Shown here piece by piece: positions 1 to 7,824 of a DNA stretch of 64,000 nt. Each line of letters opens with the position of its first letter. Positions within the stretch are counted from its first letter, which is position 1. Both the position numbers and the translations under genes were made by a program. This stretch comes from Actinomycetota bacterium (GTDB taxonomy: Bacteria; Actinomycetota; Thermoleophilia; Solirubrobacterales; Solirubrobacteraceae): the NCBI GenBank assembly GCA_005888335.1, contig VAWY01000128.1, forward strand, positions 1-64,000. Reading direction: 5' to 3'. The notes under the pieces are model-generated. The model had not been told where the DNA came from. It ran no database searches and saw only the letters and a list, made by a program, of their open reading frames with translations.

Positions 1-2116
1 CGTCGAGGACGACGCGCTCCCACGGGACCTTCGCCAGCGCATCGCGGTCACGCAGGGCCAGCGCATATGTGGTCACGACCAGATCCGCCGCGCGCGCCGC
101 GCGCGCGAAGGCAGCTCCCTTCAGGCGCTCGCGGCCGTGGTGAACGTGCACGGTAAGGTCGGGCGCGAAGCGCTGCGCCTCGCGCTCCCAGTTGCCCGCT
201 ACCGACATCGGGCAGATCAGTAACGTCGGGCCGAGCCGCGGTGGGCGGCGCCGCATGGCGGCCCCTGCAGATCGCTCGCGCTCGGCCAGCAGCAGCGCCA
301 GCAGCTGGATCGTCTTGCCCAGGCCCATGTCGTCGGCCAGGCACGCGCCCAGGCCGACACTCGACAAGAACGCCAGCCAGGCCAGACCGCGCTCCTGGTA
401 GGGCCGCAGCTCTCCCGCGAACGCTCGCGGCGTGGGAATCCGCTCCAGCCTGCGATCGCCGTCGGCGCAGAGCAGGTCCCCCAGCCAGCCGCTGGCGTCA
501 AGCTCGACCACGGGCTCGTCCGCGCGGCGCTTGGCGCCGTCGAGACCGAGGCCCTCGCGCAGGAGCTCACCGGCCGGGGCGCGGCCACGCTGGCGCCGGC
601 GCGCCAGGAAGCGCAGGGCCGCCTCCATGTCGTCGGCACGAAGGGTGATCCAGCGTCCCCGGGCCTTGACGAGCGGCACCTTCAGCGACGCCAGCGCGAG
701 CAGCTCGTCCGCCGTGAGCGTCACGTCGCCGATGGCGACCTGCCATTCGAACGCGCATAGGCCGTCCAGGCCGAACAGCCCGGTCGACTCCTCCCACTCG
801 CCCGCAGGATCGACGTGCAGCCTGACCCGCAGGCGCTGGCGCCACCAGGGTGGCACGACCACGGCGAACCCGCCCTGCTCGAGCGCCGGCGCCGCATCGC
901 GCAGGAAGCGGTGGGCGCCGTCGGCGTCCAGCTCCACGTGCGTCGGAGTCGCCTCCCGCAGCGCCGGCTCGAGCTCCGGCCAGAGCCGCAGCGCGTGGCC
1001 CAGGCCGCCCAGCAGCCGTTCCTGTGGGTTCTCGAGCATGCGCCCGAGCGCCGTCAGCCGCTCGCTGCGCGACCACACCTCGGCCGCGGGAACGAGGACG
1101 CTCGGGTCCTCCTTGGACTGCAGCAGGATCTCCACGCGCCACGGCGCGTCCGGGTCGGGCGTGACGTTGACAGGCTGCGACTCCGCGGGCTCGTCGCCGC
1201 CTGCGGTCTCGCCCGGCGGCACCAAACGGAAGCACGTGCGGAACATCCGCTGCGCGGCATAGCGCTCGGCCTGTGCCCACCACTCGTCGAGCTGCTCGGC
1301 GAGTGCCGCGAGCTCCCAGGGATCCCCGGGGACCACGGGATCATCCGCGGCCAGGGCGGCCAGCCACGCGTCGACGGGTGACTCGCATGGCGCGGCCGAT
1401 GCCTCGTCGAGGAGATCGCGGGCCAGCGCATCGACCAGGGCGGCGAGCGCGTCGCCAACAACCGCAGCCGCCGTCTCGGCGGGACGCGGTGCGGCGACGG
1501 CTGCCGGCGCGGCGCGCGTCAGCAGCGCGACCCGCGCGGCGTCCTCGGCGTCGTCGGTGACCGGCAGCCACCGCGCGACCCAGGCGTCGCCGCGGCGCAC
1601 GAGCCCCGCGCGCACGCGCCCCCGCGCGACCAGCTCCAGCGCGAGCTTGGCCGTCTCGGCCAGGAACCCCAGCGAGTCGCCGACCACGACCGACGCCTCG
1701 GGGTGGGCGCCGCGCGCGAAGCGCGTGGTTGGCAGCGCGAGCGCGACGTCGAGGACGGCTGCTCCGGCGGGGAGAGCGAGGACCGGGACGTCCCAGGCGC
1801 CGACGCCGTCGCAGCGGTCAGGGGCGTCATCGTCGCTCACCGAGCGGAGCAGCCCCGGCGACGCCTGCGGACCGTGCCTCCAAGACGGCAGCGTGAGCGT
1901 CAGCGAGTCGTGCCTGGCCGAATCCGGCAAGGGCACGCCGATGTGCTCCAGCGCCGTCTCGAGCGCGCCGGCGCTACTGGCGAAGGGGTGCCGCCGCAGC
2001 TTTGGCACCGCTGCCGGGCGACCCGGCCGTCCACGAGCCCGCGCGGGCAGCGACGAGTCCTCGCCCCACAGGCACACCCGGGAGTCGCGCGACCAGACGG
2101 CGTGGACGACGATCAT
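1..2116 (-). CDS. SNF2-family helicase (HelZ-like), N-terminal part
   Basis: The minus-strand frame is open from an ATG at 2116 to the left edge of the window, about 705 codons, so the C-terminal helicase half is missing. The start reads MIVVHAVWSRDSRVCLWGED, typical of the large N-terminal SNF2-associated region (DUF3670-like) of actinobacterial HelZ/Rv2101-type proteins. Near residue 590 comes the Walker A motif LADDMGLGKT, then LLICPMSVAGNWE (motif Ia), and the last visible residues ERVVLD lead into motif II. The family contains DNA-dependent ATPases of the Swi2/Snf2 type; the cellular role of HelZ is not well defined. It is divergent from the DUF2293 gene, with a 70 bp intergenic region. 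Only the extent beyond the window is unknown. Confidence 0.9.
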   Translation of the reverse strand, partial: MIVVHAVWSRDSRVCLWGEDSSLPARARGRPGRPAAVPKLRRHPFASSAGALETALEHIGVPLPDSARHDSLTLTLPSWRHGPQASPGLLRSVSDDDAPDRCDGVGAWDVPVLALPAGAAVLDVALALPTTRFARGAHPEASVVVGDSLGFLAETAKLALELVARGRVRAGLVRRGDAWVARWLPVTDDAEDAARVALLTRAAPAAVAAPRPAETAAAVVGDALAALVDALARDLLDEASAAPCESPVDAWLAALAADDPVVPGDPWELAALAEQLDEWWAQAERYAAQRMFRTCFRLVPPGETAGGDEPAESQPVNVTPDPDAPWRVEILLQSKEDPSVLVPAAEVWSRSERLTALGRMLENPQERLLGGLGHALRLWPELEPALREATPTHVELDADGAHRFLRDAAPALEQGGFAVVVPPWWRQRLRVRLHVDPAGEWEESTGLFGLDGLCAFEWQVAIGDVTLTADELLALASLKVPLVKARGRWITLRADDMEAALRFLARRRQRGRAPAGELLREGLGLDGAKRRADEPVVELDASGWLGDLLCADGDRRLERIPTPRAFAGELRPYQERGLAWLAFLSSVGLGACLADDMGLGKTIQLLALLLAERERSAGAAMRRRPPRLGPTLLICPMSVAGNWEREAQRFAPDLTVHVHHGRERLKGAAFARAARAADLVVTTYALALRDRDALAKVPWERVVLD

Positions 2117-2186
2117 GGCGGCATCCTTGCGAGCCGACCGGACGCGACCGCGCCGCGGGCGGTAGCGTCCGTCGCTCGTCCGGGGG

Positions 2187-3245
2187 ATGACGACCGACAA
2201 CGACAAGCGGCTCGAGCAGCGCGTGATCGCGGCGGCCGAGGCGGCGCTCACGGCGCGCGGGTTCGTCACCGCCATCGACGTCTTGACGAGCCTCGGCTGG
2301 CTGCCGGTCTCCGGCGAACGGGCGTGGCGTCAGGGCCGTGTCCCGTACCTGGAACGCGCGGTCACCGCGAACCTCAGCAAGACCTCCAAGGCGATGGGGT
2401 ACTTCCGCCGCTGGGCGAAGCGCCGGGGCCTGAAGCCCAGCGAGACCGCATACGTCTCGCGCTCGCGCGATCGGCGTGCGCTGCGCTTCAGCAAGAGCGG
2501 CAACCCGAGCATCGAGCACGCGTACCGCACCCACTGGGTCTCGCCGAAGCTCTCGGAGCGCAAGCGCGAGCGGCTCGCCGAGCGCCAGAGCAAACCGCCG
2601 GACCTCGTCGTCATCTCGGCGATCCGCGACTGGACGTGCAGCACGTGCGGCGGCACAGGCGACCTGCTGATCATGGACGAGCCCGGCCCGCTGTGCTTGA
2701 CGTGCGCCGAGATGGACCACCTCGTCTACCTCCCCGCGGGCGACGCCGCGCTGACCCGTCGCGCCAAGGGCGCGAGCCGCCTGTCCGCCGTCGTCGTGCG
2801 GTTCAGCCGCGCGCGCAAGCGCTACGAGCGCCAGGGCGTCCTCGTCGAGGAGGACGCGCTGGCCAGCGCCGAGCAGCAGTGCCTGGCCGACGAGGAGGCC
2901 CGCGCCCGGCGCCGCGAGCGCGACGCCCTGCGACGGGCCGAAGAGGACGTCGAGCTCCAAGTGCACTTCGCTGCCCAGATCGTGCGGCTCTTCCCCGGCT
3001 GCCCAGCGGATCGCGCCGACGCCATCGCCCGCCACGCCGCGCTGCGCGGTAGCGGGCGGGTCGGACGCAGCACCGCTGGGCGCGCCGTCGAAGCACGCGC
3101 CGTCGAGCTGGCCGTCATCGCATCGATCCGCCACCGCGACACCGCCTACGACCAGCTGCTCATGAGCGGCGTCGATCGCTCTGACGCCCGCCAGCAGGTG
3201 CGCGACGACGTCGATGACGTGCTCGAGCGCTGGCGGTCTCGATGA
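2187..3245 (+). CDS. DUF2293 domain-containing protein
   Basis: 352 residues. Residues about 150-180 hold a short treble-clef or zinc-ribbon-like pair (CSTCGGTGD, then CLTCAEM), and the C-terminal ~90 residues (VHFAAQIVRLFPGCPADRADAIARHA onward) match what I recall of the DUF2293 domain, which has no assigned activity. The middle is rich in Arg and Glu and may be helical. The start follows a CGGGGG stretch directly before ATG, a weak ribosome site, so the start is less certain than the frame. No enzyme motif is visible. It is divergent from the SNF2 helicase, which suggests only a shared promoter region. It could act on nucleic acid given its basic charge, but that is a guess. Confidence 0.8.
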   Translation: MTTDNDKRLEQRVIAAAEAALTARGFVTAIDVLTSLGWLPVSGERAWRQGRVPYLERAVTANLSKTSKAMGYFRRWAKRRGLKPSETAYVSRSRDRRALRFSKSGNPSIEHAYRTHWVSPKLSERKRERLAERQSKPPDLVVISAIRDWTCSTCGGTGDLLIMDEPGPLCLTCAEMDHLVYLPAGDAALTRRAKGASRLSAVVVRFSRARKRYERQGVLVEEDALASAEQQCLADEEARARRRERDALRRAEEDVELQVHFAAQIVRLFPGCPADRADAIARHAALRGSGRVGRSTAGRAVEARAVELAVIASIRHRDTAYDQLLMSGVDRSDARQQVRDDVDDVLERWRSR

Positions 3246-3348
3246 GCACGCCGAAGCGGACCGCGAACGCATAACCACGCCTCCGAGTGGCTCCACACCA
3301 CGCCACGGCGGTCGGGGGAATGCGAGCGGATCTGGCTCTACAGCCAGC

Positions 3349-3434
3349 GGAGGGGGAGGGATTCGAACCCTCGAGCCGCTTGCGCGACCAACGGTTTTCG
3401 AGACCGCCCCGTTCAACCACTCCGGCACCCCTCC
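3349..3434 (-). tRNA. tRNA-Ser (anticodon CGA)
   Basis: Read on the minus strand the 86-nt sequence folds as a class II tRNA: acceptor GGAGGGG pairs with CCCCTCC, anticodon arm GCGGT-CTCGAAA-ACCGT gives anticodon CGA (reads UCG serine codons), a long variable arm follows, and the T arm is GAGGG-TTCGAAT-CCCTC. The long variable arm fits serine. No CCA follows the acceptor stem, so CCA must be added after transcription. It lies between the DUF2293 gene and tadA. Confidence 0.96.
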
Positions 3435-3484
3435 GAGGCGGGCTCTCAGGCTAGTGGGTCTGCGGCGAGCCCGCCGCGGAGCCA

Positions 3485-3949
3485 CTAGCGCCGGGAGCCG
3501 AAGAACGCCGTGAGGAGGGCGGCGCACTCGGGAGCGAGCAGGCCGCCGGCGACCTCGGGGCGGTGGTTGAGGCGCGGCTCGGCGAGAATGTCGAACACCG
3601 AGCCCGCCGCCCCGGCCTTCGGGTCGGGCGTGCCGTAGACGACACGAGGGAGGCGGGCGAGGACGATGGCGCCCGCGCACATGGCGCACGGCTCCAGCGT
3701 CACGTACATGACCGATTCCAGGACCCGCCACGAGCCGAGCGCGTGGGCCGCCTCGCGGAGCGCGAGGATCTCCGCGTGCGCCGTGGGATCCTGGCGCAGC
3801 TCACGCTCGTTGCCTCCCGCGCCGATGACCTCCCCGTCGTGGACGACGACCGCGCCGATCGGCACGTCGTCGTGTTCAAGCGCTCGCTCGGCCTCGCGCA
3901 GGGCCAGGCGCATGAAGTACTCGTCGCGAGCGAAGAACCGGTCCTTCAT
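3485..3949 (-). CDS. tadA: tRNA-specific adenosine deaminase TadA
   Basis: Deaminates the wobble adenosine of tRNA-Arg(ACG) to inosine. The chosen start (MKDRFFARDEYFMRL) gives 154 residues, close to the usual 150-170. The zinc site is complete: H58-A-E60 (TAHAEI) and P-C88-A-M-C91 (EPCAMC), with E60 as proton shuttle. A GGTGGA lies 4 nt before this ATG; an alternative ATG at 3961 would add MVDC. It starts almost back-to-back with the divergent subtilase gene (10-14 bp, or overlapping, depending on starts), so the two promoters must lie in each other's 5' coding region or the transcripts must be leaderless. Upstream context includes a tRNA gene but the two are not clearly co-transcribed. Confidence 0.95.
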   Translation of the reverse strand: MKDRFFARDEYFMRLALREAERALEHDDVPIGAVVVHDGEVIGAGGNERELRQDPTAHAEILALREAAHALGSWRVLESVMYVTLEPCAMCAGAIVLARLPRVVYGTPDPKAGAAGSVFDILAEPRLNHRPEVAGGLLAPECAALLTAFFGSRR

Positions 3950-3959
3950 ACAGTCCACC

Positions 3960-5270
3960 ATGATGCCTCGTCGCGCCGCCCTCGCCGTCCTCGCTGCCGC
4001 GGCGCTCACAGCCCCTGCCGCCGTCCCAAAACCGGCACGCGCGGCCGGCGCGATGCCCGGCGAGCTGGTCGTCGGCTACCGCGACGGGCACGAGCGGGTC
4101 CTGCACAGCGCCGACCCGGCGGCAGCGATCGCCCGCCTGCGCGCGCGGCCCGGCGTCGTCTACGCCGTCCCCAACGTCGTCGCTCACGCCAGCCAGCTGC
4201 CGCTGCCCGACGACCCCGGCCGCGGCACGCAGCCCGGCGGCTGGCAGGAGGTGCAGTGGAACTTCCTCGGCACCGGGTTCGGGATCGACGCGCCGACCGC
4301 CTGGCAGCACGCGGCCGCCGCGGGACATCCCGGCGCCGCCGGCGTCACGGTGGCGGTGCTCGACACCGGCGTCGCCTACAAGAACGCCGGGCGCTACCGG
4401 CGCTCGCCCGACCTGGACGCCGCTCGCTTCGTGCGCGGCTTCGACTTCGTCCGCCACGGCGCCTCGGCGCTGGACCGCAACGGCCACGGCACCCACGTCG
4501 CGTCGACGATCGCCGAGGCCACCAACAACGGGATCGCGCTGACCGGCCTCGCCTACAACGCGAGGATCATGCCGGTGCGCGTCCTCGACAGCCAGGGCGA
4601 GGGCGACGCCGCCACGATCGCCCGCGGCGTGCGCTTCGCCGCCCGGCGCGGCGCCCAGGTGATCAACCTGTCGCTGGAGTTCTCGACCGACGTCGGCGCG
4701 TCGGAGATCCCCGAGCTGCTCGACGCGCTCGAGTACGCGCACCGCCGCGGCGCGCTGGTCGTCGCCGCCTCGGGCAACGAGGCGCACCGGTCGGTCGCCT
4801 ACCCGGCCCGCGCGCGCCACGTGATCTCGGTCGGCGCCACGACGATCCACGGCTGCCTGTCGGACTTCTCCAACGACGGCCGCGGCCTCGACCTCGTCGC
4901 GCCCGGCGGCGGGGCCGATGCCGAGATCCCCGACGACCCCAACTGCAAGCCGACCGAGCCGCCGGGGCCCGACATCTTCCAGATGACGTTCCTGGGGACG
5001 TCGGCGGGCCGCTTCGGCATGCCCTCCGGCTATGAGGGGACATCGATGGCCGTCCCGCACGTCGCGGCCACGGCCGCGCTGATCATCGCCTCGCGGGTCC
5101 TCGGTCCGCACCCGACGCCCGACCAGCTCGAGGCGCGCCTGAAGCAGACGGCGACCGACCTCGGCCCGCCCGGCTACGACACCCGCTACGGAGCCGGGCT
5201 CATCAACGCGGGCCGGGCGACGGACCCGAGCATCGCGCCGGCCGGGACCGCGGTCAGGTCGTCCGGATGA
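3960..5270 (+). CDS. Secreted subtilisin-like serine protease (S8)
   Basis: 436 residues with a signal peptide (MMPRRAALAVLAAAALTAPA, cleavage near ARAAG) and a short propeptide-like region, then a peptidase S8 domain. The catalytic triad is visible: D135 in VAVLDTGVA, H176 in NGHGTHVAS and S362 in GTSMAVPHVA, with oxyanion N in AASGNEAH. A second ATG at 3963 is equally possible. Expected to be an exported endopeptidase. The last codons (AVRSSG-stop) coincide with the outermost of three copies of the uspA 3' tail, so the C-terminus of this protein is probably encoded by duplicated foreign sequence. Convergent with uspA. No membrane anchor or C-terminal sorting signal is seen. Confidence 0.92.
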   Translation: MMPRRAALAVLAAAALTAPAAVPKPARAAGAMPGELVVGYRDGHERVLHSADPAAAIARLRARPGVVYAVPNVVAHASQLPLPDDPGRGTQPGGWQEVQWNFLGTGFGIDAPTAWQHAAAAGHPGAAGVTVAVLDTGVAYKNAGRYRRSPDLDAARFVRGFDFVRHGASALDRNGHGTHVASTIAEATNNGIALTGLAYNARIMPVRVLDSQGEGDAATIARGVRFAARRGAQVINLSLEFSTDVGASEIPELLDALEYAHRRGALVVAASGNEAHRSVAYPARARHVISVGATTIHGCLSDFSNDGRGLDLVAPGGGADAEIPDDPNCKPTEPPGPDIFQMTFLGTSAGRFGMPSGYEGTSMAVPHVAATAALIIASRVLGPHPTPDQLEARLKQTATDLGPPGYDTRYGAGLINAGRATDPSIAPAGTAVRSSG

Positions 5271-5390
5271 TCAGCATGCTGCAAGGCGCGTGCGCGCCCA
5301 AGTCAGGTGGTTCGGATAATCAGCACGCTGCAGGTGCGCGTGCGCGCCCAAGTCAGGTGGTTCGGATAATCAGCACGCTGCAGGGCGCGT
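5253..5390. repeat. Three tandem copies of the uspA 3' tail (49-50 bp period)
   Basis: The core GTCAGG(T)...GGAT.ATCAGCA.GCTGCA recurs starting at 5253, 5302 and 5352. The 5352 copy is the true end of uspA. The 5302 copy is nearly identical to it over about 50 bp. The 5253 copy has diverged, with several third-position changes. Read on the minus strand each copy still encodes a tail ending in CSVLIIRTT or CSMLIIRTT plus a stop. The 5253 copy also supplies the end of the subtilase frame. Confidence 0.9.
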
Positions 5391-5796
5391 GGTGCGACAC
5401 CTTGTTCGGCACCGAGCCGAGCAGGAACCGCTTCGCGCCCGTCATCCCCTTGTTGCCGACGATGATCAGGTCGGCGTTCTGCTCCTCGGCGACGTCGAGG
5501 ATCGCGTCCGCCGGATCGCCCTGGCGCGCGAACTTCTCGACCGGCACCCCCGCATGCTCGGCGATCCCGGCCGCCTCGCGCAGCGTCGCGTCGACGTCCT
5601 CGCGCGGGTTGACCATCCACTGCAGGTCGTCGGGCACCTGGGTGCTCTCCTCGCGCAGGCGCGAGTCGGACACCGGCTCGTAGGCGCTGACGAGCTCGAT
5701 CTTCGCGTCGATCTGCTTGGCGAGCTCGACGGCCTGATGGACCGCCTGCGTCGCCGTTTCCGAGCCGTCAGTGCCGACCACGATGGACTTGAACAC
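5353..5796 (-). CDS. Universal stress protein, UspA family
   Basis: 147 residues, a single Usp domain of normal length. The start MFKSIVVGTDGSETA contains the conserved acidic ATP-contacting residue, and residues 115-145 carry the ATP-binding pattern G-N-K-G-M-x9-G-S (GNKGMTGAKRFLLGSVPNKV), so this is an ATP-binding type. The protein ends in CSVLIIRTT. The stop lies in the tandem repeat described separately. It is divergent from the CpsB-like gene and convergent with the subtilase. Role inferred from family: stress or stationary-phase adaptation in the cytoplasm. Confidence 0.93.
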   Translation of the reverse strand: MFKSIVVGTDGSETATQAVHQAVELAKQIDAKIELVSAYEPVSDSRLREESTQVPDDLQWMVNPREDVDATLREAAGIAEHAGVPVEKFARQGDPADAILDVAEEQNADLIIVGNKGMTGAKRFLLGSVPNKVSHHAPCSVLIIRTT

Positions 5797-5841
5797 CCGA
5801 GCTCCCCTCGTCGCCTGCGAACGGCGCGATCATATGCGAGC

Positions 5842-6615
5842 GTGATCGACCTCCACTGCCACATCCTCCCTGGCGTGGACGACGGGCCGCCCACCCTCGA
5901 CGAGACACTCGCTCTCGCGCGAGCGCAGGTGGCCGCCGGCGTCACGCGCGTGCTCGCGACGCCGCACGTGACGTGGGACATCCCGACGACGTCGGGGCAG
6001 GTCGCCGACGGCGTGGCGCACGTCAACGCCGCGCTGGCCGAGGCGGGCCTGCCGCTCGAGGTGCTCCCGGGCGGCGAGATCGCCGTGACCCGGGTCGCCG
6101 ACCTCGACGACGCCGAGCTGCGGGCGCTCAGCCTCGGCGGCGGGCCGTGGCTGCTCGTCGAGTCGCCGCTGACGCCGTCGGCGGCCGGCTTCGACAACGT
6201 CCTGCACCACCTGCAGGCCCGCGGGCACCGCGTCGTCCTCGCGCACCCCGAGCGCTGCCCGGCCTTCATCCGCGAGCCCGAGCGCCTCGCCGCGCTCGTC
6301 CACGCCGGCATGCTGACCTCGATCACGGCCGGCGCACTCGTCGGGCGCTTCGGCGGCACGGTCGAGCGCTACGCGCACGAGCTCGTCCGCGACGGCCTGG
6401 TCCACAACGTCGCCTCGGACGCCCACGACACCCGCCGCCGCCCGCCCGGCCTGCGCGAGGTGCTCGACCAGGCCGGCTACGGCGAGCACGTCGACTGGTG
6501 GTGCGACGAGGTGCCGGCGGCGATCCTGTCCGGCGAGCGCATCCCCCATCCCCCGCCGGCGCCGCTGCCCCAGCGCCGCCGCCGCGGGCTCGCCGGGCTG
6601 CTGCGGCGGCGTTGA
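5842..6615 (+). CDS. CpsB/CapC-type PHP phosphatase
   Basis: 257 residues from a GTG start (VIDLHCHILPGVDDGP). The N-terminal HCHILPGVDDGP, internal VLATPH, GGEI, VLAHPERC and C-terminal VASDAHD motifs are the metal-ligand set of the PHP-fold tyrosine-phosphatase family (CpsB/YwqE), which in other bacteria dephosphorylates capsule-related tyrosine kinases. No BY-kinase or polysaccharide genes are nearby, so the substrate is unknown. The last 20 residues are Pro/Arg-rich (PHPPPAPLPQRRRRG), an unusual basic tail. An ATG at 5834 is out of frame. It is convergent with the 28-residue membrane protein gene, the two stops being adjacent. Confidence 0.9.
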   Translation: MIDLHCHILPGVDDGPPTLDETLALARAQVAAGVTRVLATPHVTWDIPTTSGQVADGVAHVNAALAEAGLPLEVLPGGEIAVTRVADLDDAELRALSLGGGPWLLVESPLTPSAAGFDNVLHHLQARGHRVVLAHPERCPAFIREPERLAALVHAGMLTSITAGALVGRFGGTVERYAHELVRDGLVHNVASDAHDTRRRPPGLREVLDQAGYGEHVDWWCDEVPAAILSGERIPHPPPAPLPQRRRRGLAGLLRRR

Positions 6616-6702
6616 TCAGAAGAGCTTGATCACCGCGATGATCATGCCCGCGACGACGAACGCGACGATCGCCGCCTGCGTCCAGATCCAGAACGGCGAC
6701 AT
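6616..6702 (-). CDS. 28-residue single-pass membrane micro-protein
   Basis: The frame MSPFWIWTQAAIVAFVVAGM continuing IIAVIKLF is 28 residues, nearly all one hydrophobic helix. Its ATG overlaps the TGA of the upstream lipoprotein gene by one base (TGATG), a strong sign of translational coupling and thus of a real gene. There is no homolog I recognise. It might stabilise or anchor a complex with the lipoprotein, but that is inference. Aromatic residues at one end and a Lys at the other suit a short transmembrane segment. Confidence 0.65.
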   Translation of the reverse strand: MSPFWIWTQAAIVAFVVAGMIIAVIKLF

Positions 6703-7160
6703 CAGCCCTTCCGCAACGCGCGGTTGATCGAGTCGATGGTCGCGTTGACCTGGCCGGACACCCTGCTGGTCGCGACGAGCAGCCGCTGCTGGACCGCCAC
6801 GAGGCGGCCGGCGTCGTTGGCGCGCAGGACGCTCGTCTCGCGGCGGACCCGGCGCCCATAGGCGTCCATCTGGCCGACGAGGCGCCGGTGCAGCCCCGCC
6901 ACGCGGTCGGGCGGGGTGATCTTGCGCAGGTCGCCGACGACGCGCGTGATGGCGCTGTCGAACGAGCGCAGCACGCGCCGGTCGGCGGCCGCGTCCGAGG
7001 TCGCGCCGATGCGGCCCGACAGCCGCTGCACGCTGGTCGCGAAGCCCGCCTGCGCGCGGTTGACCGCGTGCACGTAGGAGTTCGCCTCGCCCGCCCCGCG
7101 GTCGGAGCCGCACCCGGCGAGCGCGACGGCGACCGCCAGGCTGGAGACGACCCCTCGCAT
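6702..7160 (-). CDS. Putative lipoprotein, helical, function unknown
   Basis: 152 residues from the ATG at 7160. The N-terminus MRGVVSSLAVAVALAGCGSD is a clear lipoprotein signal with C17 as the lipidated residue. The mature part is predicted mostly helical, with heptad-like spacing (YVHAVNRAQAGFATSVQRL; SQVNATIDSINRALRKG region). No catalytic motif. It is translationally coupled to the 28-residue membrane protein downstream. The family looks like other short actinobacterial helical lipoproteins that I cannot name. Confidence 0.8.
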   Translation of the reverse strand: MRGVVSSLAVAVALAGCGSDRGAGEANSYVHAVNRAQAGFATSVQRLSGRIGATSDAAADRRVLRSFDSAITRVVGDLRKITPPDRVAGLHRRLVGQMDAYGRRVRRETSVLRANDAGRLVAVQQRLLVATSRVSGQVNATIDSINRALRKG

Positions 7161-7192
7161 GCGGGCCCGCACGCTAGCGGTAACGTGACCGC

Positions 7193-7339
7193 ATGACGCT
7201 GCCCGGCCGGTCGCGCACGATCGTCGTCGAGCCGCTCCGCCACCCGGCCCAGCGACCCGCTCCCGCGCCGCCCCGGCCCGTGCCGCGGCCCGCACGCGAG
7301 CGCGACCGCGAGCCCGAGCCCCAGCCGGCTCGCCGTTGA
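7193..7339 (+). CDS. Small Pro/Arg-rich ORF, 48 residues
   Basis: ATG at 7193 gives MTLPGRSRTIVVEPLRHPAQ followed by a Pro/Arg/Glu-rich tail ending PEPQPARR. The TGA overlaps the TTG start of the next gene (TTGA), which suggests coupling. It lies in the short gap after the divergent lipoprotein promoter. Composition is low in complexity and could be chance in such GC-rich DNA. No homolog recognised. Confidence 0.4.
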   Translation: MTLPGRSRTIVVEPLRHPAQRPAPAPPRPVPRPARERDREPEPQPARR

Positions 7340-7824
7340 ACAACGCGCCCGACCTCGTCGAGCCGGTCACCGCCTTCCGCGCCTGGCGCATCATCGACGA
7401 CCGCCTGCTGTCGCCGTACATCCCGTGCCGCTGGGACGGGCCCGTCATGCACGCCGTCTGCTACCCCGCCAACCGCAGCCTGACCTTCGCCCGCGGGTGG
7501 CTGGCCGCCCCGCACGCCTCGCCGCACCCCGAGTGCAAGTGCGGGATCTACGCCTACCACCGCCCCGGCGCGCAGCAGTACTTCGGCGAGTGGGAGTGGG
7601 TCGAGGGCATCGTCACGGTGTGGGGGCGCATCGAGGCCCACGCCGACGGCCTGCGCGCCGAGCACGCGCGCGTCGAGGCGCTCGCCGGCCGGCCCGAGAT
7701 CGCCCGGCGCCTGGGCGTCGACGTCGTCGCGCGCGAGAACCTGCCGACCGCCGCCGCCCGCTACGGCGCGCCGTTGCCGCCGGGGCTGCTCCCCCAGGCG
7801 ACCGGCAGCGCGTCGAGCCCGTAG
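7336..7824 (+). CDS. Conserved hypothetical protein with CxC motif
   Basis: 162 residues from a TTG start at 7336, the only upstream start in this frame. The sequence has AFRAWRIIDDRLLSPYIPCR, then HPECKCGIYAYH and VEGIVTVWGRIEAHADGLRAEHARV. This layout (aromatic start, a C-x-C-G-I-Y-A core and a V.GxVxLWGRVxEHExGxRAE block) recurs in actinobacterial proteins of unknown function that I remember only as unnamed. No catalytic motif is evident. The 3' end overlaps the convergent P450 gene by 64 bp. Confidence 0.75.
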   Translation: MNNAPDLVEPVTAFRAWRIIDDRLLSPYIPCRWDGPVMHAVCYPANRSLTFARGWLAAPHASPHPECKCGIYAYHRPGAQQYFGEWEWVEGIVTVWGRIEAHADGLRAEHARVEALAGRPEIARRLGVDVVARENLPTAAARYGAPLPPGLLPQATGSASSP

